From: Lachnospiraceae bacterium
GTDB lineage: Bacteria; Bacillota; Clostridia; Lachnospirales; Lachnospiraceae
Length of the DNA stretch: 63,100 nt
Assembly: GCA_017551665.1 (NCBI GenBank)
Contig: JAFZLB010000030.1
Location: 1-63,100, forward strand
Direction of reading: 5' to 3'
Shown here: positions 41,825 to 50,861 of the stretch, one piece after another
Layout: every line of letters starts with the position of its first letter
Numbering within the stretch: the first letter of the stretch is position 1
The notes under the pieces: generated by a model
The model's input: only the letters and a program-made list of their open reading frames with translations
What the model was told of the DNA's origin: nothing
Databases searched by the model: none
Translations under genes and position numbers: made by a program

Positions 41825-44496
41825 TTTTCTCCTTTAAAATGTCCGTACAGCCTGTTGCTCCAGCCCTCCCTGGCCGCGCGCGCGCGAAGATCCTCCAGAT
41901 ATTTTTTCTCTTCCTCATCGCTCATGGACGGACCGCCGATGCCCTCCGTAACGATCCTGGCATGAAAGTTCTCTGCAGATCCTTTAAAATCATTAAAATG
42001 AAGCGATTCGCGTTCTATCATACTGACTGCACCGCCATAATGATGAACAAGCGTTGTGGCGTTAAAAAAGCAGTTGTAGTAGCGCTGCAATTCCCGGTCC
42101 TCCGCATTGTTCTCCGGATCAAAGACCAGGCGTGAGCGCGCATCTATGATCTGCCCGACGTCCTGATTGCCCTTGTACTGGTCAAAGAACTCCGGTCCCA
42201 GTTGCCGGATAATATCCTCCGGGTGCATGCGCGCAAGAAGTGTCCCGTAGGTCGCTTCCAAACGCCTGTACTGGTTCAGGTACAGGCGCTTCAACTCCCG
42301 GATGCCTTCCAAAAAAGCGGCGTTTGCCCTTGCAACCTCATCCGCGTCATTTACGTCGATATCCTTGCGCATGGGCATACTGAGCTTCTCGTACATCGCG
42401 TCCAGTTGCTCTTCGCTCCGTTCCTGTCCGAGTGATCCCTCCAGAGAACCGAGCAGACGCCCCCGTCCCAGTCCCCTAATGAAAACGCGCTCCGTCTCCC
42501 CCGGCATCGGAAGCGTCTGCAGGAACATATCGTCTGTGTCGGATCTGTATTCACTCGTTTCGGAACAGTATTTTTGTCTCAGCCGGGCATGCAACTCCTC
42601 TGCGCCTGGCCTGACGACTCTCTGATCCTCCTCCGGACCATAACCCCCGCTGAGTTCTTCAAACAGCGCTCCTGCCTTACGGTCCGTACGCACCTTCCCC
42701 GCCAGTTTCGGATCAATGTGCCCTCCGGAGAAAAAGGACAGATGCAGAATCGTCTTGATCTGATACGGTCCGTCTTCATCCCCCAGCAGCTGCAGGATTT
42801 CCTCCGTCCCCATCAGATTCCCGCTGAGACGGTCGCAGATATTGATGAGCTGTGCCTTATCCGCCGGCGAGGTGCTGTCCATGAGGCGCGTCATTTTTTC
42901 CTCCAGACGCTGCATCAGCTCCTCAAACCCCTCCGGTGCCAGCCCGGACAGATCACATACCCTGCCGCCGTACTTATCTCCGATTTCATCCGTCCGCATC
43001 CCGCCGAAGGAAGACATGAATTCCGGCCGGGCATGCCAGTCATGCTTGTGTCCCGTCTGGTTGATCTGACCGTCCTCGTCGGATTCAAAGCCGATCATCA
43101 GTCCCGTGTATTTTTCTTTGTCCCCCACATGCGCGTGCATGTAAATATGGCCGCAGCTGCCGTCGTTTTTGAGTTTCCGGCTGATCTTTGTCAGTACTTT
43201 TCTTGTGCCGTGCAGGAGAACGTGTTCCGTATCTCCCGGCTTGTATTCCCCCGTCGGCTGACCGTCGTTTCCCATGCCGCCGATGGCCACATTGGAGCCC
43301 CACTGGTCATGGAGGGTTCCCCAGGTCTTTTTCTCAATCTGCTGCTTTGCACCGTCCTTGGATTTGCGGGAAAGGGAATGGGTTGCGGCGCGGCGTTTGA
43401 AAAAGGTAACGCCTTCCTCCCCCTTCTTCCCGCGCTTTCCGGTCATGCTCTCCAGCGTTTTTTCGTCTCCCGGCAGCGTAAATGACACGCGGGAACAATG
43501 CGCAAAGGCTGTCGCAACGCCCTTTGACCAGTCCCGGCTCTGCTTCTGGCCGTTCACCGTATCCACCTGCTGCATGCGCCCGAGATGCGCCGCCAGCATG
43601 GTTTTGGCAATCATGATCTGCGTGTTCCGGTTGGCCGTAAGCTCCTCAGGCGTCCCGTCCGTCGGCTGTGCGTACATGGTGGCGCTCATGACACGCTGGT
43701 TGCAAAGATCCTCCACCTGCGCAAAAAACGCATGATCCACCATGCCAAGCAGACCCCGCATGGGTCTGCCCTCTTTCATGCTGACGGAAACGGCTGTCCG
43801 AAACAGCGGATTCATCAGCTGTGCGACACCGCCCTGCTTCATCAGTGCGTCCACAAAGGTCTGCGGCGTTAAATCCGCCCCTTCCGGCAAACTGACGGAA
43901 AGACTGTCCATGTAGCGCTGCGCGCAGATATTACGCAGCACCGGATCCAGCTGTTCCAGATTGGCATAATCACCGTCGGCGACACGCATCATCAGCTGTG
44001 CCTGCGTCAGGTCCTCACCGTCCGCCTTTACGGAGGTTTTCTTCTGCAGTACCTTCTCCTGAAAGATGCTGTTCTTCAGAATGTCTTCATGGACAAAATT
44101 CGAATTCTGTGTCGCTCTCTGCTTTGCCTCCTCAATTTCTCTTTGTTGTACCTTTTTCCGCGTCTTCTGCGCCTCCTTGCGCTCGCTTTTTGACATCCCG
44201 AGTTCTCTCGCGCTTTGCGCCGTCTGCACCGCGGGCTGCAGCTCCCGCTCAAGCACCATCCGCTGATGCCGGTTCGTCAGAATTTCAACCTCCGTATAAC
44301 GCCGCCGAAAAAGTTCCTCCTCCTCCGGCGTTACATCCAGCTGCATCCTGCGCTGCAGGAAGTTTTCCGTCCCCTCCTGACTGGAAAACGGATCCTGGGC
44401 AATACGCATCGCCGTCGCACGCTCCTGCTGCACCTGCGAAGTCACTGTGTCAATTCCTGTTGTCTGTTTGCGTTTTAATTTTTGTTCCTGCGGCAT
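41821..44496 (-). CDS. Giant helical protein with an inserted cassette domain (giant 2)
   Basis: This 891-residue protein shares its scaffold (1-~310 and again ~525-575) with the giant at 36679. Between those halves lies a ~210-residue insertion, ~313-525, rich in Gly, His and aromatics (IAIGGMGN-like VAIGGMGNDG, HIYMHAHVGDKEKY, GHKHDWHARPEF, GGMRTDEIGDKYGG). It looks like a compact catalytic or binding domain. The last ~140 residues (ATYGTLLARM, VFDPENNAEDREL) resemble the C-terminus of the giant at 51953. The protein is thus a mosaic of both relatives. There is no signal peptide or membrane helix. AAGGAG lies 10 bases before the ATG. Confidence 0.8.
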   Translation of the reverse strand: MPQEQKLKRKQTTGIDTVTSQVQQERATAMRIAQDPFSSQEGTENFLQRRMQLDVTPEEEELFRRRYTEVEILTNRHQRMVLERELQPAVQTAQSARELGMSKSERKEAQKTRKKVQQREIEEAKQRATQNSNFVHEDILKNSIFQEKVLQKKTSVKADGEDLTQAQLMMRVADGDYANLEQLDPVLRNICAQRYMDSLSVSLPEGADLTPQTFVDALMKQGGVAQLMNPLFRTAVSVSMKEGRPMRGLLGMVDHAFFAQVEDLCNQRVMSATMYAQPTDGTPEELTANRNTQIMIAKTMLAAHLGRMQQVDTVNGQKQSRDWSKGVATAFAHCSRVSFTLPGDEKTLESMTGKRGKKGEEGVTFFKRRAATHSLSRKSKDGAKQQIEKKTWGTLHDQWGSNVAIGGMGNDGQPTGEYKPGDTEHVLLHGTRKVLTKISRKLKNDGSCGHIYMHAHVGDKEKYTGLMIGFESDEDGQINQTGHKHDWHARPEFMSSFGGMRTDEIGDKYGGRVCDLSGLAPEGFEELMQRLEEKMTRLMDSTSPADKAQLINICDRLSGNLMGTEEILQLLGDEDGPYQIKTILHLSFFSGGHIDPKLAGKVRTDRKAGALFEELSGGYGPEEDQRVVRPGAEELHARLRQKYCSETSEYRSDTDDMFLQTLPMPGETERVFIRGLGRGRLLGSLEGSLGQERSEEQLDAMYEKLSMPMRKDIDVNDADEVARANAAFLEGIRELKRLYLNQYRRLEATYGTLLARMHPEDIIRQLGPEFFDQYKGNQDVGQIIDARSRLVFDPENNAEDRELQRYYNCFFNATTLVHHYGGAVSMIERESLHFNDFKGSAENFHARIVTEGIGGPSMSDEEEKKYLEDLRARAAREGWSNRLYGHFKGEK

Positions 44497-44581
44497 AGCC
44501 CGGTTCTCCTTTTCCGGCTCTCACGGTTTGCTGTCTCTCATTATCTTTCTTATGCCCACGCTTCCACGAATATGATTCCCC

Positions 44582-45838
44582 TCACCAGACCGCGGGAGAA
44601 GCATAACCGGAATTTTTCAGTATCCTGCGCAGTTCCTCCCGGGACGGGTTTGACGGAAGCCCCGCGCTTTTCAGATAAGCCTCGTGGTCATAGGGGGCGG
44701 CGGCAGATGCGGACGCGGCCGGTGCCGGGGAAGCGGACCCCTGGCCGTGTCGTTTCAGGATTTCCTGAAGCTGGCCCTTTACGGCAAGGATGTCCTCATT
44801 ATCCTCCGCATCACCAAACGCACGTTGCAGCCTCGCCGAAAAATCGAGATATTTGACAGAGTCTTTTGAGTCAACGTGCTTGTTATCTTTTAGAATTGCA
44901 CTGCCCGTATTAAAAAACCGCGGTGCAATCGCGTTCAGCATAAAGGAGTTGAGCAGCAGTTCCGCCTGCCCGTTTTCATCCGTCAAACTGGAGCCTTCAA
45001 ACGCTTTTCCCCCTCCCGCAAGATAGTCTACAAGTCCGCTGTCATTTTCAAAGATGTCCCGCATATTTGTCAGCGCCTGTAACACCGGCCCGGCCATGTT
45101 CTCCTGAACAAATTCCCTTCTGACGCCTTGTTTCTGGGCAGCTTCCCGTTCCTGCAGGGAATACGGCAGTTTGAAGTCCATCGCGTTTTTCATGAAATCC
45201 TTCGGCAACATTCTTTCCGCGTTCCGCATAAATGTCTGTACTTCGCCGTTATTATCACGCCATACCAGTCTTGCATCATGCGCATCCTTCCCCTGCATGC
45301 GACTGCTCATACCTTCTGTCATCATTTGCGTTGCACTTGCCATAATCCCGGCGTCCCTCGCTTTCTTCTCGCCGCCGGCCTCCAGCTCAAGCGCTTTCTG
45401 ATAGCTTTCCTCATCCAAATAGTTCTTTTTCACAGGCGTTTGACGCGCTGCCAGCTTCTTCCTTCCGAAAAACCCCTGGATCTTGTCCAATAGTCCTCCC
45501 TGTTCTTCGCCGAAGGAAATGCGCTCGCTCATGCCGCCGTAACCGTCCTGCTGCATCGTATGGGCAAGCTCATGGGCGATCAGCCCCTTCGCCTCCGGCG
45601 CCTTGCTTTGCAAAATCCCGCGCCCGAAGTACACATCACGCCCTCTGGCGACGGCGTCCCTGCGCACGGCCTTCACTTTTTTCTGCGCCTCCTCGTCATC
45701 ATGCAGCTGCACACCGTCTAAGCGCGAACCGTATTCCACGCGCATGTCCCGTAAGACATCGTCGGAATTCATAAAGCGTTCCGCAACGTCGTTCGCTTCC
45801 TGCTCCGCCGCTTCATTTTGTAGCAGTTTCTTCGCCAT
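44582..45838 (-). CDS. DUF4157 (eCIS-core) protein with variable C-terminus, copy 1
   Basis: This 418-residue protein begins with a DUF4157 domain (residues ~1-105): GSRLDGVQLHDDEEA, GRDVYFGRGILQ, then the metalloprotease-like zinc motif HELAHTMQQDG (His ~89 and ~93). DUF4157 is the domain most associated with extracellular contractile injection loci and their cargo. Residues 1-~127 are almost identical to the copy at 46075. The remaining ~290 residues are helical and differ, apart from faint similarity such as GLVDYLAGGGKAFE versus RIGNFLAGARGSFE. A Pro/Ala/Ser linker precedes the end. AAGGAGAACCG is its ribosome binding site. Protease activity is possible but untested in this family. Confidence 0.88.
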   Translation of the reverse strand: MAKKLLQNEAAEQEANDVAERFMNSDDVLRDMRVEYGSRLDGVQLHDDEEAQKKVKAVRRDAVARGRDVYFGRGILQSKAPEAKGLIAHELAHTMQQDGYGGMSERISFGEEQGGLLDKIQGFFGRKKLAARQTPVKKNYLDEESYQKALELEAGGEKKARDAGIMASATQMMTEGMSSRMQGKDAHDARLVWRDNNGEVQTFMRNAERMLPKDFMKNAMDFKLPYSLQEREAAQKQGVRREFVQENMAGPVLQALTNMRDIFENDSGLVDYLAGGGKAFEGSSLTDENGQAELLLNSFMLNAIAPRFFNTGSAILKDNKHVDSKDSVKYLDFSARLQRAFGDAEDNEDILAVKGQLQEILKRHGQGSASPAPAASASAAAPYDHEAYLKSAGLPSNPSREELRRILKNSGYASPAVW

Positions 45839-45910
45839 GGTGCGGTTCTCCTTATCCTGTCGCTTTATTTCTTAATTTATCCGTCACCGTCCCGGTATAT
45901 CCGGAAATTA

Positions 45911-46027
45911 TTATCTGTCCAAATCTGATATTTTTTTCGACTTTTGGACACCGTATATCATGTCCGCGCGTATCAGTGCACGGAATGCTTTCGCGTTTTC
46001 CGCTGTGATCTGCGTGAGTTCCAGCAT
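45911..46027 (-). pseudogene. Truncated 5' remnant of a GNAT-like gene
   Basis: A 38-codon frame begins with AGGAG and ATG and encodes MLELTQITAENAKAFRALIR. Its first ~22 residues match the start of the GNAT-like protein at 40988 almost exactly. Homology then stops and the frame ends in unrelated sequence. It lies between the two DUF4157 genes, in the position where a GNAT partner would be expected. The likely cause is deletion or recombination between repeated cargo units. Confidence 0.8.
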
Positions 46028-46074
46028 GGCTGTTTTCTCCTCTGTATAACCTCGTTCAAATGCTGTCCTGCGTC

Positions 46075-47253
46075 TTAACGAAACTTTTTCCGCAGTGCCG
46101 TTAAGAAACGCTTCTGTTTCCCTTCCACGCCGGTATCATATTCCACTTTTGCGCCCCGAAGAAGAGACTGGTTATAGTGCTCCCGTTTTTTATACGTTGC
46201 TGCATCCTGCAAGCCGTCCTTACTTCGATTACGGTTCATATTGTCAATTTGAGGTGTCACCACTCTGTTCAGGAACATACTCATCAGCATACCGGATTGT
46301 ACGTCCTCATCGGTGATTGCACTGTTTTCAAAAGACCCCCTTGCGCCGGCCAGAAAATTGCCAATCCGGGAATCATCTCCTGACACGGCAGACTGGATGT
46401 GTGGCAGGATATGCTGATCCCGTAAAGAAGCAAGCTTCCCCAGCTCCGGATCAAAAATACCGTCCTGGTCAGCATATGCGCCCTCCTCCAACATTCTGCC
46501 GCCATGGCCTCCACCTGCATCCTTCACACGGTCAAGATATGCTGTATCGATCCCCTCCATTCCCATCATGCCAACCTGATCCACAAGGTTAATCAGGCTT
46601 TGGGGCGTCAGTGCAGTCATCATTTTTGTCATCATTCTGCTTGTTGTATTATTATCACGATACGTCGCCATGTCGGACTTCAGATTCTGTCCTCTCATTC
46701 TCTGGCTTTGCTCCCGGTTAAAAGTTTTCAAAACGAGTTCCTCCATCTTGGGATCCGTCATCTGTTCCGGAGTGGCTTTATCCATCATTGCGAGCACATC
46801 TTTGGAGGACATCATGTTCTGGGATACCAATGTCGGATCACTGATCTGAATATCATCCTGTTGGTTTCTTCTTCCTCTCCCGAAAACCCCCCTGATCTTG
46901 TCCAGCAATCCCCCCTGCTCCTCACCGAAGGATACCGTCTCGCTCATGCCGCCGAAGCCGTCCTGCTGCATCGTATGGGCGATTTCATGGGCAATCAGTC
47001 CCTTCGCCTCCGGGGTCTTGCTCTGCAAAATGCCGCGCCCGAAGTACACGTCACGCCCCCGCGCGACGGCGTCCCTGCGCACGGTCTTCACTCTTTCCTG
47101 CGCTTCCTCGTCGTCATGCAGCTGCACGCCGTCCAGGCGCGAACCGTATTCCGCGCGCATGTCCTTTAAGACATCCGCGGAATTCATGAATCTTGCCGCA
47201 ACGTCATTCGCTTCTCTCTCAGCCGCTTCGTTCTGTAACAGTTTTTTTGCCAT
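46075..47253 (-). CDS. DUF4157 (eCIS-core) protein with variable C-terminus, copy 2
   Basis: This 392-residue protein has an N-terminal ~127 residues nearly identical to the copy at 44582, including HEIAHTMQQDG. From about residue 128 the sequence changes completely: a helical, Met- and Asn-rich region (MMSSKDVLAMM, MRGQNLKSDMATYRDNN, LTPQSLINLV). A constant head with a replaced tail is the pattern of polymorphic effectors, where the head directs loading and the tail carries activity. AAAGGAG precedes the ATG. The C-terminal part has visibly lower GC than most of the window, suggesting a foreign source. Confidence 0.87.
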   Translation of the reverse strand: MAKKLLQNEAAEREANDVAARFMNSADVLKDMRAEYGSRLDGVQLHDDEEAQERVKTVRRDAVARGRDVYFGRGILQSKTPEAKGLIAHEIAHTMQQDGFGGMSETVSFGEEQGGLLDKIRGVFGRGRRNQQDDIQISDPTLVSQNMMSSKDVLAMMDKATPEQMTDPKMEELVLKTFNREQSQRMRGQNLKSDMATYRDNNTTSRMMTKMMTALTPQSLINLVDQVGMMGMEGIDTAYLDRVKDAGGGHGGRMLEEGAYADQDGIFDPELGKLASLRDQHILPHIQSAVSGDDSRIGNFLAGARGSFENSAITDEDVQSGMLMSMFLNRVVTPQIDNMNRNRSKDGLQDAATYKKREHYNQSLLRGAKVEYDTGVEGKQKRFLTALRKKFR

Positions 47254-47323
47254 GATGTCATTCTCCTTTCTGTTCCGGTATGCGCCTGCAGTATGAAACT
47301 GTCTTTGTACTTCATCCGCATCC

Positions 47324-48355
47324 TTATGTCCACGCTCTTACAATCTCTCCAAACCGCGGAAGGCAGATTTCACAATATCCGTATTCTTCCACGGATATCA
47401 GCCCGCCCCTGCTAAGCCTTCTTCTGTAAGTTGAAAACGAACCGGATGTCATGCCTGTTTCCCGGATGATATCCTGTACTTTCATTTTTCCGTTCTTTGC
47501 AAGCAGCTCAATGACCTCCCGATCACGCTCTGACAACTCCGACCATATTTTTTCATAGGCATACTCTTCCATGACCGCGTCAAACTCGGGGATCAGTTTT
47601 TCCAGTGACTGCCGGCTTTTGTATTTTAAATATCCCGCCACCTGAAACGCGTAAGAATACCCCTTTGTAAACCTTGCCATTTCAAGGGCCTCTTCTTCGG
47701 AAATCAGGAACACCTCCCTGTAATCATTTGCCATTGCATTGATACCCAGCGGCTTCAGTTCAAAACGGGGCGCCCTGTAAAGAAAAGTGAGCGTCTTATT
47801 GTCCTGGAGCCGTCTCACATTGTCATACAATCCGGTCATGATCATAAAGACGGGATATCCTTCATACAAAAACATCTGGAAAGCGCCCGCGAAGGCTCTC
47901 ATGTTTTCACTGTTGGACGCTTCGTCCACAGCGATCAAAACCTTCTTTTTCTTTTTTTTGATGATATCCATCATCTTCTTGATCCGGACTTCCAACGCAG
48001 CCGCGGGTTCTTCTGTGTATATCTCGGCATTGACACCGAAAGACAATCCGATCTTTGCCTTTGCAAACGCGGTTTTCATTCCCGGACACGCATAAAGATT
48101 TGCCGCAAGTCCTTGCAACAGATTGCTGTTCGGATTCAACGAAATAGTAATCCAGTCCTTCCTGCCCCGAAAGTTGTTCATCAGAAGTGCCATGGTAACC
48201 GTTTTACCGCTTCCCCTGACGCCCGTAATGATATAGACATTCGAACTCGGCGTATCCGACCGGAAGACTTCCGTGATCTCATCGATCTGACTGTATCTGG
48301 AAATCAACCGGCCTGGTTCCTTTCCGAAATTCAGGCTAAAAGGATTATTCCGCAT
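47324..48355 (-). CDS. P-loop ATPase with C-terminal winged-helix domain
   Basis: This 343-residue ATPase has Walker A GVRGSGKT (residue ~45), Walker B VLIAVDEAS, and a sensor-like region IMTGLYDNVRRL. The last ~80 residues form a winged-helix DNA-binding domain (LSERDREVIELLAKNGKMKVQDI, TYRRRLSRGGLISV). This is the archaeal-type/ORC-like ATPase layout seen in many clostridial genes of unclear role, some linked to mobile elements. It lies inside the cargo island, with a regular 10-bp repeat array 21 bases before its start, so autoregulation by the winged helix is plausible. GC is lower than that of its neighbours. It has no strong ribosome binding site (only AAAGAG). Confidence 0.85.
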   Translation of the reverse strand: MRNNPFSLNFGKEPGRLISRYSQIDEITEVFRSDTPSSNVYIITGVRGSGKTVTMALLMNNFRGRKDWITISLNPNSNLLQGLAANLYACPGMKTAFAKAKIGLSFGVNAEIYTEEPAAALEVRIKKMMDIIKKKKKKVLIAVDEASNSENMRAFAGAFQMFLYEGYPVFMIMTGLYDNVRRLQDNKTLTFLYRAPRFELKPLGINAMANDYREVFLISEEEALEMARFTKGYSYAFQVAGYLKYKSRQSLEKLIPEFDAVMEEYAYEKIWSELSERDREVIELLAKNGKMKVQDIIRETGMTSGSFSTYRRRLSRGGLISVEEYGYCEICLPRFGEIVRAWT

Positions 48356-48375
48356 AACTCTTTCCTTTACTACAG

Positions 48376-48443
48376 TTTCATAACTTCGATTTTCTTTAAT
48401 AACCTTTAATAACTACGATAAAGTTTAATAACTTTTAATAACT
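48376..48443 (-). repeat. Array of five 10-bp direct repeats upstream of the ATPase gene
   Basis: On the minus strand the unit AGTTATTAAA occurs at 48434-48443, 48424-48433, 48405-48414, 48395-48404 (one change) and 48376-48385 (one change). Units are spaced alternately 10 and 19 bases start to start, so all fall on about the same DNA face. The array ends 21 bases before the ATPase start. It looks like iterons or a cooperative operator. Confidence 0.85.
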
Positions 48444-48497
48444 TTGTCAATCTTATTGAACCACCCAAGGTGCGTGACTCCGGCATAGCCCTGCCTT

Positions 48498-50849
48498 TCA
48501 GTCATGCAAAAGCAGTGCGTAGCCGCCGTAATCGCCGTCGAAGGCAATGCGCTTCGTCTTCGTGTTTTCCCTGTAAATCGCTTTCATGATATGCTTCATG
48601 CCGACTTCCCCGCCCTCCGAAGCGCCGAGGAAGCAGGCGTTCAACACAATGTTCTTGATATCGCCGCCGGAGAGTTCAAACTTCTCCGCAAGGAAGGGGA
48701 AATCCACGTCCTTTGCCAGCGGCACCCCGGTGCCGAAGGCGCTTCTCCAGATCTCCTCCCGTGTTTTCTCCTCCGGCTTATCAAACTGTATCACATAGCG
48801 GATGCGGCGCATGAAGGCGGGGTCAATGTTTTGCAGATTGTTCGTGGCAAGGAAGACGATGCCGTCATATTCCTCGATGCGCTGCAAAATAAAGGAAATT
48901 TCCGTGTTCGCGTATTTGTCCTTGGCTTCCTTGACCTCGCTGCGTTTGCCCATAACAGCGTCCGCCTCGTCGAAGAAGAGAATCATGTTGCTCTTCTCCG
49001 CCTTGGTAAACACCTCCTCTAAGCGCTTTTCGCTCTCGCCCACATACTTGTCCGTGATCTGCGACAGATCCACCTTGTACAGTTCCAACCCCAGTTCCGA
49101 GGTCAGGGCATGCACCGCCATCGTCTTGCCTGTGCCGGGCGGTCCCGAAAGAATGACAGAGATGCAGCGCCCGTAAGCGTACTGTCTGCGCAGTCCCCAT
49201 TCGTCATAGACCTTCTGTCCGTTTGCCGCCTGGTCGCAGATGTCCTTTAACACATTGCGGACTCTTGGCTCCACCTTCAGATCATCGATGGTAAAGCCCG
49301 GCTCCACACGCTTCACGTTCTCATAACGTCCGTCATCCAGCACGTCATAGCAAAGCCGGTAGATTTCCCGCTCCGGGGGAATCATTCCCTCCGCAAGATA
49401 CGCGGCATACATGGCCAGCGTCACGCGCCGCACCTGTCCCGCCGTCAGGCGCATCTTGGAGGACAGCCGCGCGGCCAGTACCTCAGGCGCATACGCTCCG
49501 GCAGTCTCCCCTGTCTTTGCCGCCGGCTTCCCCGCCGCCGCCTTCTTTTTCCGCTTTCCCGAGGACGGTTCCGCCGCATCCCCGGTGAGCAGCCGGAGCA
49601 CGTTCAGATACCCCTCCCAGAGCGCGTGACAGACCTGACGTCCCTGAGGCACGCGGTACTGCAACAGCGTCCCGGAAAGCACCGGCGTCAGTTTCACTTC
49701 CTTTTCCACGCACAAAAACAGCGGTTTCTCACATACACGCAAAGATGCTTTCTGCAACTGCCGGATCAGAAACACCGTGTTGTCCGTCTGTGTGATGTTC
49801 CGGACAACAAGTGCCCTCTCCTCCAATACACAGCCCCTTAAGATCCGCCGTATCAGTTCCTTTGGTTCCGCGCTCTTTTCCAGATACTCAAAGTCGACGG
49901 CAAGCAATGACAGACCCGCCCCCAACGCCGCCTGCTTTGCGGCCGTGTATCTGCCGCTCTCCCGCTCACCGGAAAGCAGCACCGTTATCGCCGCATTCTC
50001 TTCCCGCGCCCGCGCGTCTGCTTCCTTCTTTTCTGCCTTCCCGTCGTAAAGTGCAGAAAGCCGCAGCGTGAGGTTTTTGATCTCCTCCTGCGCCGCAAAC
50101 AGGAAACCGGGCTCTTCTTCTGCTTCAAAGGTTTCCGAAAAATCCGCGAAGGCCTTATCCGCATCATTCCCGCAGGACAGAAAAGAAAGCAGATAATCGT
50201 CAAAGCGGTACGGCGTATCATAAAATGACACTGTCAAAACATCACTGCCCCCGGCACGCTTCCCGGAACGCAGACCCTGTCCGAGAAGAAAACGGATCCT
50301 CTCATTTGCACCGCGCATGGGCGCGATCAGTTCATCCATCATGCCGGTAAAGCCCGCACAGCGCGCCGCGTGCAAGAGCGTCACACCGCCCCCGCAGGGG
50401 GCAATCCGGTCCAGTACTTCCACGGCCTCCGGCTCCATCACAAGAAGTGCACACAGCTCCATCAGCGTCCGTGAAACGACGTCCTTAGCGCATAAGCGAA
50501 GAAGCCGTCCCGCCCGCGCAAGGCTCAGCGTCTCATTTGCGGAAAGTGCCTCAGAAGCACCATCCGTTTCCCGGAGGGGAAGTACATCAGCGTCACCGGC
50601 AAACAGCGCCTCTTCGATTTCCGCAAGTTCCTCCGCGGAAGCTTCCGGGTCAAGAAAACGGGAATGGCGGGCAAAAAAGGCCTGGTCCACGCGCCCGGAA
50701 AGCGCAAGCGACAGTCTCTGCGCACCTGCCGCGGCAAGCAGGCAGAAACCGGGCAGCGCAAAAGACGCAGTGCTCTGCAGTGGGGTACTGTCTGCCTGTT
50801 TTCTCTTTTTCGCTTTCACCGCCTTTGCGGCTGTCTTCCTTTGTGCCAT
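48498..50849 (-). CDS. AAA+ ATPase of the injection-system (Afp15-like) type
   Basis: This 783-residue protein has a variable ~550-residue N-terminal part with Lys/Ala-rich ends, a linker with KRKKKAAAGK, and a C-terminal AAA+ domain (~556-783). The AAA+ domain has Walker A SGPPGTGKT, a pore-loop region (KVDLSQITDKYVGESEKRLEEVF), Walker B ILFFDEADAVMGKRSE, sensor FLATNN, an arginine-finger region (DPAFMRRIRY) and sensor 2 (LSGGDIKNIVLNA). A long N-terminus plus one C-terminal AAA+ module is the layout of the ATPase found in most extracellular contractile injection loci. With two DUF4157 genes nearby, that link is the best available. It could instead remodel or load the giant proteins. The ribosome binding site (GGAAGGT) lies very close to the ATG. 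Confidence 0.88.
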   Translation of the reverse strand: MAQRKTAAKAVKAKKRKQADSTPLQSTASFALPGFCLLAAAGAQRLSLALSGRVDQAFFARHSRFLDPEASAEELAEIEEALFAGDADVLPLRETDGASEALSANETLSLARAGRLLRLCAKDVVSRTLMELCALLVMEPEAVEVLDRIAPCGGGVTLLHAARCAGFTGMMDELIAPMRGANERIRFLLGQGLRSGKRAGGSDVLTVSFYDTPYRFDDYLLSFLSCGNDADKAFADFSETFEAEEEPGFLFAAQEEIKNLTLRLSALYDGKAEKKEADARAREENAAITVLLSGERESGRYTAAKQAALGAGLSLLAVDFEYLEKSAEPKELIRRILRGCVLEERALVVRNITQTDNTVFLIRQLQKASLRVCEKPLFLCVEKEVKLTPVLSGTLLQYRVPQGRQVCHALWEGYLNVLRLLTGDAAEPSSGKRKKKAAAGKPAAKTGETAGAYAPEVLAARLSSKMRLTAGQVRRVTLAMYAAYLAEGMIPPEREIYRLCYDVLDDGRYENVKRVEPGFTIDDLKVEPRVRNVLKDICDQAANGQKVYDEWGLRRQYAYGRCISVILSGPPGTGKTMAVHALTSELGLELYKVDLSQITDKYVGESEKRLEEVFTKAEKSNMILFFDEADAVMGKRSEVKEAKDKYANTEISFILQRIEEYDGIVFLATNNLQNIDPAFMRRIRYVIQFDKPEEKTREEIWRSAFGTGVPLAKDVDFPFLAEKFELSGGDIKNIVLNACFLGASEGGEVGMKHIMKAIYRENTKTKRIAFDGDYGGYALLLHD

Positions 50850-50861
50850 ACCTTCCGCAAA

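Noticed and set aside
44540-44581. Remnant of an ATPase C-terminus after DUF4157 copy 1
   Set aside because: A short stretch resembles the last codons of the ATPase at 47324 (EAWA-stop versus RAWT-stop), but about ten codons are too few to claim homology.
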